From Cerioporus squamosus (taxonomy: Eukaryota > Basidiomycota > Agaricomycetes > Polyporales > Polyporaceae), in contig JABYQS010000548.1 in NCBI GenBank assembly GCA_022592435.1, positions 1 to 18,572 of the forward strand: DNA of 18,572 nt, in the 5' to 3' direction. The number at the start of each line of letters is the position of its first letter. The first letter of the stretch is position 1. The notes beneath the pieces were generated by a model. It saw only the letters and a program-made list of their open reading frames with translations. It was not told where the DNA came from and ran no database searches. Positions 8,944 through 18,572 of the stretch are shown here, one piece after another. Both the position numbers and the translations under genes were made by a program.

Positions 8944-11900
8944 TCAACCCGCCACCACTGCTGCCTGCGCTGCCTGCATGTCCTGTAGAGCGCTCAATGC
9001 GATGGCAATCGCGCACTGCACGTCCGCGATTGGAGGCGTTGCAGGACGGGCAGCCGCACCTCCACTCGCCCCGTCCTGCATGTCGACGCTTAGCGGGTCC
9101 GACGGCGGCTCGCCCCATTCCGGCTCCTCCTCCTGTCGCAGAACTCGGGCGACGACCTCGTCCATGGAAACGTACAAGCCCGAGTCGAGCGCCGAACGCG
9201 TGCCGATGTATGCTCGCCGTCGAGAAAGGAGCCGAGCCGAAGCAGGGCGTGGTGCAGGAGTCGCAGGTTGTGATGGACCCCCTGCGACGCCGTTGGCAGC
9301 TCCAACAGGAAAGCGACCGGTGTGGAGGACCTGACCGGCTTGAGCGGCGGGTTGTCCCATTGTCAATAGAGGATTCGAGATGGCGTCCTGTACCGAAGGT
9401 GAACTGCGCTGCTGGGCACCGGAGACCTGCCCGTTCACATCCGACGGAAGCTGAGGAGGGACAGCAGGCAAAGGACCGGCGGAGGGAGTCGCAGGCCCGC
9501 GCTTCTTGCCGATATACGCCACGACCCTCTTTTGTATAGCGACCTTCTGGTTCTTGCGGACGTAACCATCTCCGATGCGCTTCCCTTGCAAGTCATACAC
9601 GACGCCAAAGAACGTCCCTGGAGGCGGCAGCTCAAACTCGATCGGCGGCGTCAGCGCCCTCTCCGCGCCCGGTGTCTTGTTCCACATCGCGTCTTCAATG
9701 AGCGCGCGCTCTTCGGTAGACCCGGGAGGCGGCAGCTTCCCGACACGCGCAGAGATGTACGTCTCACCGCGCTTGGCACAGCAGCTCGTGCAGTTACAAG
9801 TACCAGCGCAGCGGGGGCACTCGAAGCTGACCGCATACGGGTTGAAGGTCATATCGGGGTACCTAGAAGTATGTACACATAAGGATCAACGATGTCTGTC
9901 CATGCCAGGGTGGTCGCCAGACAATAGAGAGAACACAGGGAAGAAAAGAAGTGAAGGGCGAAGAACTCTGAAAAGACCAGCGACTCACCTCAACTCTATG
10001 CAGCGCTCACAGTACCTCAGCCCGCACCTCTCATCTCCCTCCCTGACCACCGTGCAGCGCATCTTGTCGCGCGTGTTCTTGTTCCTGCACTGATGGCAGA
10101 ATGTCGGCTGCTGCGCCAGCTGCCTGAACGTCTGGGGCGAGGGCGGAGCCGCGTCAGCCGCTGGGCGTTTACTACTAAGAGGATTCTTCCCCGGCCCCTT
10201 ACCCTTCTTCCGCATGCTTGCTGCCGTCTCATCTGCGGACTTGCCCTGACTTGTGGGCTCCACAGCGACGGCCTTCTCCTTCCCCTTGCCTTTTCCTTTC
10301 CCCTTGCCTTTCCCCTTGCCGGGGCTCTTGCCGCCCTGCTCCGGGACGAACACGTCGTCTTCGTCTGACGACTCGCCAAAGATTTCGTCGTACGCCTCCT
10401 TCATCGCGAGCGCACGCTCGGTGAGCCGTCGCGGTCGCCTCTTGTCCTGTAGCGCGGCTTCGTGTGTGAGCTCGGTCGGGTACTTTCTTTGTCGCTTCAA
10501 CTTCTCCGCGAGCGGCCGCTCGCTCCCCGATGACTCGTCCACGCGGCTCGGGGTGGCGCGAGTTCGACTAGACGCAGAAGACGAAGGCGGGCGTTGCGAC
10601 TTGCGGACGTGAGATGGACCAGCGATTGAACTGCTCGTCTGAGAGGAAGGTGATGGCGGGATCACCGGCTCAGGAGGAGGGAGCATGCCCCCGAGAAGAG
10701 ATGGGTTGATCGTTCCGACTGCTTGTGTACCCTGTACGGGGGCATCGGGCGGTCCAGCCGGCATCCCAGCGACGGGATGCCCGTTGATCATCCACGGAAC
10801 CATCGACGTATGCTGTCCATTGAGTGCGATGGGCATCGGAGCCATGAACACGCCGTGCGTGACCTGTGGAGGCTGATTGGGCGGAAAGTATCTCTTCGCA
10901 GCCACGTCGAGAGCAGCAAGTACGTTCGCGAAATTGGAGTCCGCGCCAGGACTGAATTGCGGTGAGTGATCGAAGGGGAAAGAGCCCTGCTGCATGATGG
11001 CGGGACTGAATTGCCGACCTTCGGCTTGGGGCACCGGAGGTGGGGGCATATTGTCGCTGGTCCCATTTGAGTCAGAGCTCGCGCCGGGCTGAGGTGTGGC
11101 GGGACCACCGAGCGAGAGCAGAATATCCGACATCGCGTGGTCAAGGCTGTGCTGCGAGTCACTTCGGGAAGACGGTCGAGGCACGTTTCGCAGTAGATCA
11201 TGCAATGTCAGCGGATATTGCTGGACGTGGTCGAACGGGAGTAGAGGCGAGACTGATGGAGGAGGCATAGTCTCAGCTCTATGCGGTGCGGGAGCATTGG
11301 GCGACTCAGGAGGGGCGGGTGGTACAGAGTTCCGTGAGGAGCCAGACGGGGGAGGGATGGTAGAGGAGGAGCGAGCTGAGCGGCGTGGCCTAGAAACGGG
11401 AGGCGTTCCCTGCGCAGAAGGAATGGCGAGACTACCAGAGGGCGGCTGCTGCTGCTGCGCCTGGGACTTGATCCATTGCCGTCTGGGCAAGGGTATCTTC
11501 TGTTTGGACGGCGTCGCGCGAGTCGAAGACGACTCAGGCGGCACAGACGCTGAGTGAGGAGGGGAAATAGGATGAGGCTCGGATGGAGGAGGAACGGACG
11601 GTGAGTGCGATTGCGGTGCAGGTGATTCGGACTGGGAAGCAGTATGAGATGTGTGTGGAATATGGTCCAAGCTCATCCGCACCATGAGCAATTGGGGACG
11701 AGGCCGCGCAGGAGCGTTAGGATCCACGCCCTTCGTTAGGTGGCGGGAGATCGCAGAAAGCTCTGCCTGAGTGATCGAGGGGTACGATGCTATCTGGACC
11801 GTCGTAGAAGGACAGAAGTCCTCCAAGCTATCTGCTGGCCCTGTAGGTTGTTCTTCCTCCTCCTCGTCTTCCTCCGGTTGCTCAGCGTTCTGTACAGGTT

Positions 11901-13567
11901 CCGGCTCTGGCTCTGGTTCTGCGAGCAAGGACGGATCTGCCGCAGGAGGTTCGCTCTTCGGCTTCTTGGTCTTGGTCGATGCGGGCGTAGAAGGAGGCCG
12001 TCCCCGCTTCCGCGGAACAACTGCGCTAGCGCTCACGGGCTCTTGGGCGACGGGAACCGTGCTGGAACTAGGATCATCATTGATCAATCTCTTCGCGCGT
12101 GTTGCCTTCTCCGGAGGAGCAGATGCGACCACCGTCTTCGTCTTCGGTGGCCGGCCACGACGTTTCTTAGCAGCGGGAGACGCCGTCTCGCTCGGGGCTC
12201 GCGCATTCGACACAGAAGCAGAGTTCAACGCTTGCTGGAGTTGCGATTCGTAGTCAGCGCCCACCTCTGGGTCCTGCAGAATAGGGATCTCTGACGCCCG
12301 CTTGTACACGGCCCTCCTGCGAAAATCGGGAAACGGCGGCACATCCACGTAGTCGCAGATCAGTCGGCGTCGCTTGTTTGGTTGGTGCAGAGAGCCACGT
12401 TGTGACCGTACTGTGGAGAGCGATGTCAAGGGACTGGAAGACAGCGGGGGCCGGCTGCCGCCAGCAGATGCCTGAAGCGTGAAAAACATACCCGTCAGTA
12501 TCCAAGCAGAAGCGTGCATCGAGTCGGCTTACACTTTCTTCCGCAGGCTGAGCATAGGGTGTGGGGGATGATATGGGCGCAGGCACTCCAAATGCTAACG
12601 GTGACATAGTACCGCGTGTCGGTTGCTGGCGTCGTGCGGGCGTGGCTTGATACGAGGGATGAGAAAAGTGGGGAGCGCTCTGCGCAGTGGACGGCACTGC
12701 AGATTCTGAGCGAGATACATAGTATTCCTGTGCAGCGTCCAGGAATTCATCCGTGTAAGAACCATGACGCCAGGAAGGAACCTGTACCACAGGAGGTGCA
12801 GGAGTGCCTGTCTCGTCGTCCGTCTCGCCATCAGCGTCGAGCAACGAGCTTGCATCCTCCTCTTGCGCGGCGACGTTGGAAGGATTCTTCTGACTTGCAA
12901 CTGAGGAGCTTGGGTAGCTGTCCTTCAGTATGCCATTTACCGCCGGTTGGTCGGCCTCATGAGAAGTGCTTGCAGCAGGCGGTGTAGTAGAACGCATCGC
13001 GTCTTTCCCCAGGGGCTGCAGAGTGGCATCCGTTGTTTTTGGCAGAGAGTCGAGCTGCTACGGGTGTGTGGGGTGAGATCTTCCCGCCACAACCGCGTCC
13101 CCTCGCAAACTAAGCAGACGTACCTCTTTCTCTGCCGGCTCGAGGGTGAACAGCGGACTCATACGCGTCGTCTCGCCCTGGCCATCCACCGCAAACCAGT
13201 CACCCATCCGCTCTTCCTCCTTTATAGAGCGTATAGATCCACTCACCGTTCTCGACGCGTCCACCGCATCCGCCATCTCCACGTCAGTATCTTTTGCTCC
13301 TAGTCCCGCGCCGTTTTGCAACGTGCTCGGGTCTTCGTCTTCCGGAAGACTCTTGCTCATCGTAGTAGCATAGGCAAGCAGTTCAAGGGGTCCAGATGGC
13401 ACAGATGGCGCGTCAGCCTTAGCGGGAGAAGCAGTGGCAATTTCCGTTCCCATGCGCGGTGCAGGCGAAGCTGGCCCTGAACCGGACGGCGTGTCCATGT
13501 CACCGCCAGATGCGGAAGCAAGCCCGCCGTCCCAGTTAGCAAGCTCTGAGTAGTTAAGGCCGTTCAT
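8944..13567 (-). CDS. Large AT-hook and zf-4CXXC_R1 (CDCA7-like) nuclear protein
   Basis: Four exons (13567-13124, 13054-12533, 12471-9989, 9862-8944) give 1455 residues with consistent phases and no frame break. Introns start GTACGT, GTAAGC and GTGAGT; the second has a TACTGAC branch site. Most of the chain is low-complexity and disordered, rich in P, S and A. A KRRR basic patch lies near residue 355, and two AT-hooks (RGRPPK, KRGRPP) near 427 and 477 are followed by an acidic run near 515-530. A Gly-Lys repeat near 1045 precedes the zinc finger at about 1113-1182. Its cysteines follow the order CHQC, CGLRYCERC, CPRC, CNC and CTSCC, matching zf-4CXXC_R1, the domain of vertebrate CDCA7, which binds the HELLS remodeller and supports DNA methylation. 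A 270-residue tail follows, including a possible beta module near 1232-1272 (GTFFGVVYDLQGKRIGDGY). Chromatin binding is inferred. The first 3' splice site could alternatively lie at 13016. Confidence 0.85.
10272..10326 (-). repeat. Gly-Lys codon repeat inside the zinc-finger protein
   Basis: A short tandem run of GGC/GGG-AAG/AAA codons encodes alternating Gly and Lys residues just before the zinc finger. Such runs are prone to length change by slippage. The positive charge would suit nucleic-acid contact. Confidence 0.6.
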
Positions 13568-14013
13568 GCTGCCGCCGTCGACGAGCGCGACGGCGAGGAC
13601 GATGAGGTCGGCGGTGGGCGCAGAGGGTGAGGTTGAGAGGGACAACGCGCTCGCCGGCGCGTGCAGACGCGACTCGGGCGTCTACCAGCCTGCCATTTCG
13701 GGATTTTCTACTGAACTGCGCCAAGAGCCGGGCCAACGCTGTCCACCATCCGGAGCAAGAGCACGTAGTTCAACAATTGTAGTACAAATGACAGAAGGGA
13801 CGGCGATTACAGCTTTCATTCATATGCCAGCAAGAAACACTAACACGCGCGATGAGGGTGGGAAGGAGTGATGATGATGGTTCCTAGCAGGGAAGAAAAG
13901 AAACAAATGAACGTCGAGCAAACTTCGACATGCCCACGTGTGCTACGCCGGGCGAGGGTAATTGCGCTACAAACGGCCGTGTCGCTCATGCGGTCCGTGA
14001 AAGAGACAGGAGC
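13568..14013. other. Spacer between NAP1 and the zinc-finger gene
   Basis: About 450 bp separates the NAP1 stop codon from the ATG of the downstream gene on the same strand. It should contain the NAP1 3' untranslated region and the promoter of the zinc-finger gene. I see no additional gene. Confidence 0.45.
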
Positions 14014-15778
14014 TCACTGCTGCTTGCACTCTTCGGGGTTGACGTTCTGATTTGCGCCAGCACCGCGGCCCTTGGGCGGGCCACGTCTTCTCGCGGGGAC
14101 GTCGTCGTCCGAATCCGAATCCTGCAAGAGCGCAGGTCAGCGACGCGCAACCGAACAAAGGGACTGGATACAAACATACATCGTCCTCGAAGTCGTCCTC
14201 GTCCTCGTCGTCCTCGTCAATGTCCTCAAAGTCCTCGTCGTCATCCTCGTCAAAGTCCTCGTACTCGAGCGCCTTGCCGGTAAAGTAGTCGATCGCACGG
14301 GGAATGATCTGCGGGCTTCGTAAGACAAGGCATACTCCTACACATCGGACCGACGCACCTTCTCCTTGAGGTCCTCGCCGAGCTGGTAGTCAATCTCTAG
14401 CTTCTCCTCGAGCTCCTCAAGCTCGTCCTCGTCCAGGTCACCGCTCTCGATCGCCTCGTCTGATGGTGGCTGCGGCGGCGAGAAGAAGTTGAAGAACGAG
14501 TTCGTGGGACGCGCTTTCCGTACGAGGCGCGTGCGGTTCGTGTCTGTGCACACAGCGATCAGTGGATCAGAAAGCCTAAACGCCTAAGCCAAGCGAGGCG
14601 TACTCACTCTTGTTGCGCTGCTTCTTCACCTCGAACTCCTTCGTGAGATCCTTGTCCTCCTTCCACTTGATCTCCGTGCCGATCGCGCGGTCGTACATGA
14701 AATCACCCGAGTAGCCGACCTCCTCCTGGTAGAGGTACGTCTTCTCGAGCACCTCGTTCTCAAAGAAGTCGTTCGGCGCAAAGTAGAACAAGAGCTTGAA
14801 GCCGGGCTTCTTCTCTGTACTCGGCAGGTACTCGATCCGGATGTCGGTGAGGCTCTTGAGCGCCTCGGCATCGCGGTCGGTGATAGTGTCGCTGAGGTGA
14901 ACATGTGTGCGGAGAGCCGTCAACCAGAACTCGGGAATACCAGCGGCCGAAGGCTGGACATCCTTGGGCAGAGGGGAGTAGTCCGGATCGTCCTTGATGG
15001 ACTGCTGCTCGCCGGCCTCAATCTCCTCAGGGGTAGGTTGCGCCTTGCCGGTGATGATCGCAAGACGGCGGTCATAAAGCGGCTTTTGAAGCTCAGATAC
15101 TGTCGTGATATTAGTCAGTAACCTGCCAGTACAAGCGCAGCTACTCAATTGTTGAGCAGCGGATGCGGGGTAGGAGGATTGATCCGTGGGTAGACAAAGG
15201 GGATAGCCCGCGGACGGAAAAAACGTCGCATAAAAGCACATAGTACCATGGCATACGACGCTGGAGGAGTTGTACCAGACGAAGCAGCTCATCATCGAAC
15301 GAGTGTACGGTAATCGCACATCCATCGACTCAGCAGGATAAGATCGCACCGACAATCGTTCCCCTCTGAGCGCCGTCCCCTTCGTGCTCCTCCGCAAAAA
15401 GGACGCAAGGACAGAAGTTGAGCATAATACACACCTTCTTCTCGAGCTCGAGACACTCGCGCTTGTACTGGTTCTGCAGCTCGACCTGCTTGACCTGCAC
15501 GCCCTTGAGCGCCTCGATGTTCTTCTTCACCTCGACCGGCAGGCTCTCGACGTAGCCCGAGCTCTTGCCAACGAGCCCCGAGAGCTTTCCATGAACCAAA
15601 CCAAGCATTGCCTGCTGGATCGTGCCCGCAGTCTCCTCCTCCTCGGCCTCAGCGTCCTCCGAAATGTCGGGTACCGTCGGGCGCGAAAGACCCTGAGCGA
15701 TGGGGCGTGCGTGAGCGGCGTGTTCTGCGGCGTCGGCGCCGTCGGGTCGACCTGGTTGATGGGGATGTTGTACGACAT
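14014..15778 (-). CDS. NAP1: Nucleosome assembly protein NAP1
   Basis: NAP1 is a histone chaperone for H2A-H2B dimers that shuttles between nucleus and cytoplasm. Exons are 15778-15435, 15099-14608, 14543-14359, 14308-14180 and 14121-14014. The N-terminus MSYNIPINQVDPTAPTPQN and the motifs GKSSGYVESLPVEVK, PLYDRR, FYFAPNDFFEN and NSFFNFFSPP are family hallmarks. A long helix precedes the globular NAP fold, and the tail carries acidic Asp/Glu runs and ends in CKQQ. Two single-base gaps break the frame: one at a G-run at 15702-15705 (after THAP) and one just after the first 3' splice site near 15094 (a Tyr-Leu-Glu codon run is one base short). With both bases restored the exons total 1260 nt and 419 residues, close to the family norm. 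An upstream ATG at 15839 stays open in the second frame but gives an unrelated N-terminus, so I prefer 15778. The first intron is 335 nt, unusually long here. Confidence 0.9.
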
Positions 15779-16123
15779 GTTGCGAGCGGCGTGCGGAAGG
15801 TTGAGGTCGAAGAGAAAGAAAGAAATGCGGCTCGCGCAAAATCTCCAGGCTGTCGGAGTTCTAATGCCTCTCGCGCGCCTCCAAGGTCCAGCCGCGCGGG
15901 TCCGACCTTTCTTGCACAAAACACACACATTCTGCTACCGCGGCTCAATCGATTTCATATCGTGGGCCTGCTCGCGAGGCAGCCTAACCACGAACAGCGG
16001 ACAAAACGTTCAAACGGACGTAAATTCGTACACGACGCGCAACATGCCTCCAGTCTCGTGCAGATACGATCGCACCACCCTCTGCCCAAGTCGAGGGACT
16101 TCGGCACGCACCAGCATTGGCCT
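15779..16123. other. Spacer upstream of NAP1
   Basis: About 345 bp lies between the stop codon of the deubiquitinase gene and the NAP1 start. It should hold the deubiquitinase 3' end and the NAP1 promoter. Apart from the pyrimidine tract near 15811-15824 I see no clear element. Confidence 0.45.
15811..15824 (-). promoter_or_regulatory. Pyrimidine tract upstream of NAP1
   Basis: The minus strand carries a CT-only run 33-46 nt before the NAP1 ATG. CT-rich stretches near the transcription start are common in strongly expressed fungal genes. It is a weak, positional call. Confidence 0.35.
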
Positions 16124-18572
16124 CTACACCCTCTCGAAGACGTACAAGTACGCCAGCTTCTTCAGCTCTCGCACGCTCTCCGCGTCCGCCTTGACGACCT
16201 TCTCGTCGTTGAACAGCACCCAGCCCTCGGCCTCGGTGTGGATGTGCGCGACATAGTGCCCGGAGTGGACGGACGGGCCTTTGTGCGAAATAAACGCCTT
16301 CAGCCGGTACCCTCGCTGGGAGCGCGGACGAGCCTCCGATGGCACTGCTGGCCTTCTGTTCCGCGGTCGAGGTCGAGGGCGCGTCCTCGCCGGTATCATC
16401 GGGGTGCGAGAAGAGCCATTCGACGCGCGCTCAGCATTGCCGCCCTGAAAGACAAGACCACGTCAGATCACTAGCGCAGGTGTTAGCAAGGAGATAACAC
16501 TCACGGTCTCACGCAGAGCTTTCCGAGCTTGTGCGGGCGTGAAGCCCATGTCTGCGAGCATACCGATTTGCTCTGCCGATGGCTCCGGCGCCCCACCCGA
16601 ACCCGCGGTCGAGAGTTGAATAGGAGCGTCGATGTCTGCAATCGTCCGAGGGTTATTGCGCTGTATCATTGAGAGCCGGGAGCGATCACAAGCGCATGTA
16701 GGAAACAAAGCCCCGCTTCATACGGGCGCTTATCCCGACTGCAGCACGCAGAGGAAAGCATTGCGCATTGCGGCCACGTACCTGGGTCTTCCATATGGGC
16801 AAAGAGCCACTCCATCGCGGCCTCGGCATCTTCGTTACCCGTAGCGAGCAGCGCCTTCTGGCAGCGCACCTCTGGGAAGCCCATCGCGCTCAGCTGAGCC
16901 ATCGCAGCCTCGTTGAACTGCGGCAGACCCGGCGCAGCTACACACACGACCGTCAGTAAGCGTTGGCGTTCCCATTCTTGCGTCATGGAGACGCAACCGG
17001 AATGACGTACCTGCCTCGTCGTTCGGCAGCTCCGTCTCCCCTGGCTGCAGCCCGCGGCCGACGTACTCGTCCAGCTGGAGGACGTCACCCTCGGGCAAGA
17101 TGATCGGGATGTCTGAACATGCGTCTGAGGAGATCATGCACACGGACTCACGTCAAAGAGACGTAACCGAGCTTCGCCGGCACCCAGCTCACGAGCTGGA
17201 ACTTCTTCGCGTGGACGACGAGAACCTGCGGGACGTCGCGAACCGCGTGCGCCTGGCGGAGAGGGTCAGCACGGCAGCAGCATGAGGTGCAGATAGGGAA
17301 TACTTGGTCGCGATGGACCTTCTTCTGGATGCGGGGCACTGGTACTCCAGCGCCTCCCGTTGCGGCAACAGATGTCGAGGCACTCTTTGAGAGGGACGTC
17401 CTCGTAAACGTCTTCCCGTCCGCATCCTGCCCTCTCCCTGGACGGGACAGGGACGCTGACAGTGTCAGTCGCGTCCACGCGGTACCGAACGCGCTGCATC
17501 CCCACATCCGAGCCGCTTGCTCGGTCCAGAACGCGAACACCTCCGTCGGCTCCTTGTCTGCATCGAGCCCGACGCGTTTCGCGTGCCGGCGCAGGACAGT
17601 GACGAGGTGGGTGAAGAACTCCTCGGCATCCTGCTGCCTCATCGTCGCGAACTCCTCGTGCCCCTTGCCGACGAGCTCTTTGAAGCCAGAGGGGCGAACG
17701 CCCTCCTGGAAGACAGGTGTTGGCGAGTCATGCGCCAGGGTTTGTCTCCTTGGGCGCAGAGGGCGAGGTGGCGGGATGGGGACGCGGGTGGGAGTACCGG
17801 CCAGAGAGAAGCCCGTCAGCAAGCTTATGCATTTGACAGTCAACGCACGTCGCTGGGAGAGTCTCGCGACAGGTCTCCCAGTGTGCTGCGGCACTAGGCA
17901 GGTAGCGCTCGCGGAACGGCTTCAACGAGAACAGAGTCTGCAAAACGGAGGCCATGTAGCAACTGCAGGATGTGAGCATGAGCACTGTGCGGTATAGAAA
18001 ATGCTTACCTGTTCCCGAGATTAGAGAGACCAGTCAGGCCGGGGCCAAAGACAGGTTCAAGAGCCTTTCCGTCTTCGCCAGTGAGAGAGAAGTCGAACTT
18101 CAAGTTGTGTTCGATTTGCTAGATACAGTGCTCAGCAAATGGTAGATACTCCGGAGGGAGGCAGACTCACAAGTTCAGTCATCGACTTCTCCGTCTTCGT
18201 CTGAGTCTGGACGTTGATTCCGAAAGTGGAGAGGTGCCGTGCCAGGTCAGGGTCGAGCTTGGAATCGTTACAGATGTAGAGTAGATATCTGCAAGCGTGT
18301 GAATTAGATGCATGCAATCGCAAAACATAGAGGTCGAATACTCACCTGCATTTCCTTCAGGAGTGATCGTCCCGAGCTTGACGCTGACAGGATGATGCGT
18401 CTGTTCGTAGTGCTGCAGACCATGCCCATTACCGCCGAGACCACCGAACTGCTGGCGACCGCAGCCAAGAGAGCCACAGGTCAAGCATAAACCACAGGTT
18501 TCCTTCAGGCGCACTTCGTACATGAGCCCAGACCAAGACGCGGCTCTAGGGACCGGTAGCGTGCTGCTCAAG
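16124..18572 (-). CDS. Ubp14/USP5-type deubiquitinase, 5' partial, many frame breaks
   Basis: This family (isopeptidase T) dismantles free ubiquitin chains. The order of parts is correct: zf-UBP (GCGRQQFGGLGGNGHGL, about 18522-18346), the catalytic Cys box (LSNLGNSCYMASV, Cys codon 17961-17959), QQDAEEFFTHL, VVHAKKFQLVSWVPAKL, two UBA domains (AMGFPEVRCQKALL; DMGFTPAQARKALRE), and the His box (HSGHYVAHIH, second His at 16258-16256) with FNDEKV. Exons are about 18572-18346, 18288-18171, 18118-18009, 17962-17168, 17112-17011, 16937-16782, 16635-16505 and 16444-16124. Splice sites are good throughout. The N-terminal part continues beyond the window. Reading frame changes are needed near 18490-18511, 18281, 17740, 17516, 17502, 17340-17390, 17230, 16425 and 16311. 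A 49-nt intron with weak ends (17797-17749) could replace the change near 17740. Conserved residues survive on both sides of each break, so errors in the assembly or very recent decay are both possible. Confidence 0.85.

Noticed and set aside
11740..12294. 184-codon plus-strand frame
   Set aside because: It lies antisense within the large exon of the zinc-finger protein, and its translation is a low-complexity mirror of that gene.
14180..14282. GTC/CTC-rich microsatellite-like stretch
   Set aside because: It is explained by Asp and Glu codons of the NAP1 acidic tail on the minus strand.
15779..15839. Upstream NAP1 start at 15839
   Set aside because: It is open in the second frame, but the N-terminus it encodes (MREPHFFLSL) is unlike NAP1, whereas the ATG at 15778 gives the family-typical N-terminus if one base is restored.
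15384..16474. Two plus-strand open frames of about 290 codons (15384-16256 and 15608-16474)
   Set aside because: They are antisense to NAP1 exon 1, its promoter and the last deubiquitinase exons. Their translations are biased in composition (R, L, S rich) and have no domain; GC-rich coding DNA commonly leaves antisense frames open.

Overview
The window looks like nuclear DNA of a basidiomycete fungus, most likely an Agaricomycete. Genes are close together and split by short GT-AG introns, mostly 46-75 nt, often with a CTGAC-type branch site about 10-20 nt before the 3' splice site. Base composition is moderately GC-rich. The recognisable families (NAP1, Ubp14/USP5, a zf-4CXXC_R1 protein, an F-box/leucine-rich-repeat-like protein, a secreted glycoprotein with a DUF7223-like look) fit that assignment. 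The call rests on gene structure and protein family knowledge; no database search was possible.

Layout. Positions 341-418 hold an intron-containing tRNA-Arg(CCT). A broken F-box-type gene lies on the minus strand at 1196-2577. After a gene-poor stretch, a seven-exon plus-strand gene (4074-6059) encodes a secreted glycoprotein. The spacer after it contains a candidate short DNA transposon (6369-6987) with 24-nt terminal inverted repeats and TA flanks. A five-exon plus-strand gene (7408-8778) encodes a protein I do not recognise; it carries one apparent frame break. From 8944 to the right edge there are three minus-strand genes in tandem: a 1455-residue nuclear-type protein with AT-hooks and a CDCA7-like zf-4CXXC_R1 zinc finger (8944-13567), the histone chaperone NAP1 (14014-15778), and a Ubp14/USP5-type deubiquitinase cut off by the window end (16124-18572).

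Two of the tandem genes suggest chromatin work: the CDCA7-like family partners with HELLS-type remodellers and NAP1 handles H2A-H2B dimers. The deubiquitinase recycles free ubiquitin chains. Whether their adjacency means anything is unknown.

The main caution concerns reading frames. NAP1 and especially the deubiquitinase can be followed across their whole length only by stepping between frames at many single-base sites, while the 4.4-kb zinc-finger coding sequence and the 1.6-kb secreted-protein coding sequence show none. Either the right end of this assembly is error-prone or some of these copies are recently broken. I saw no CRISPR array, rRNA or complete autonomous transposon, and I did not find a clearly new multi-gene system.
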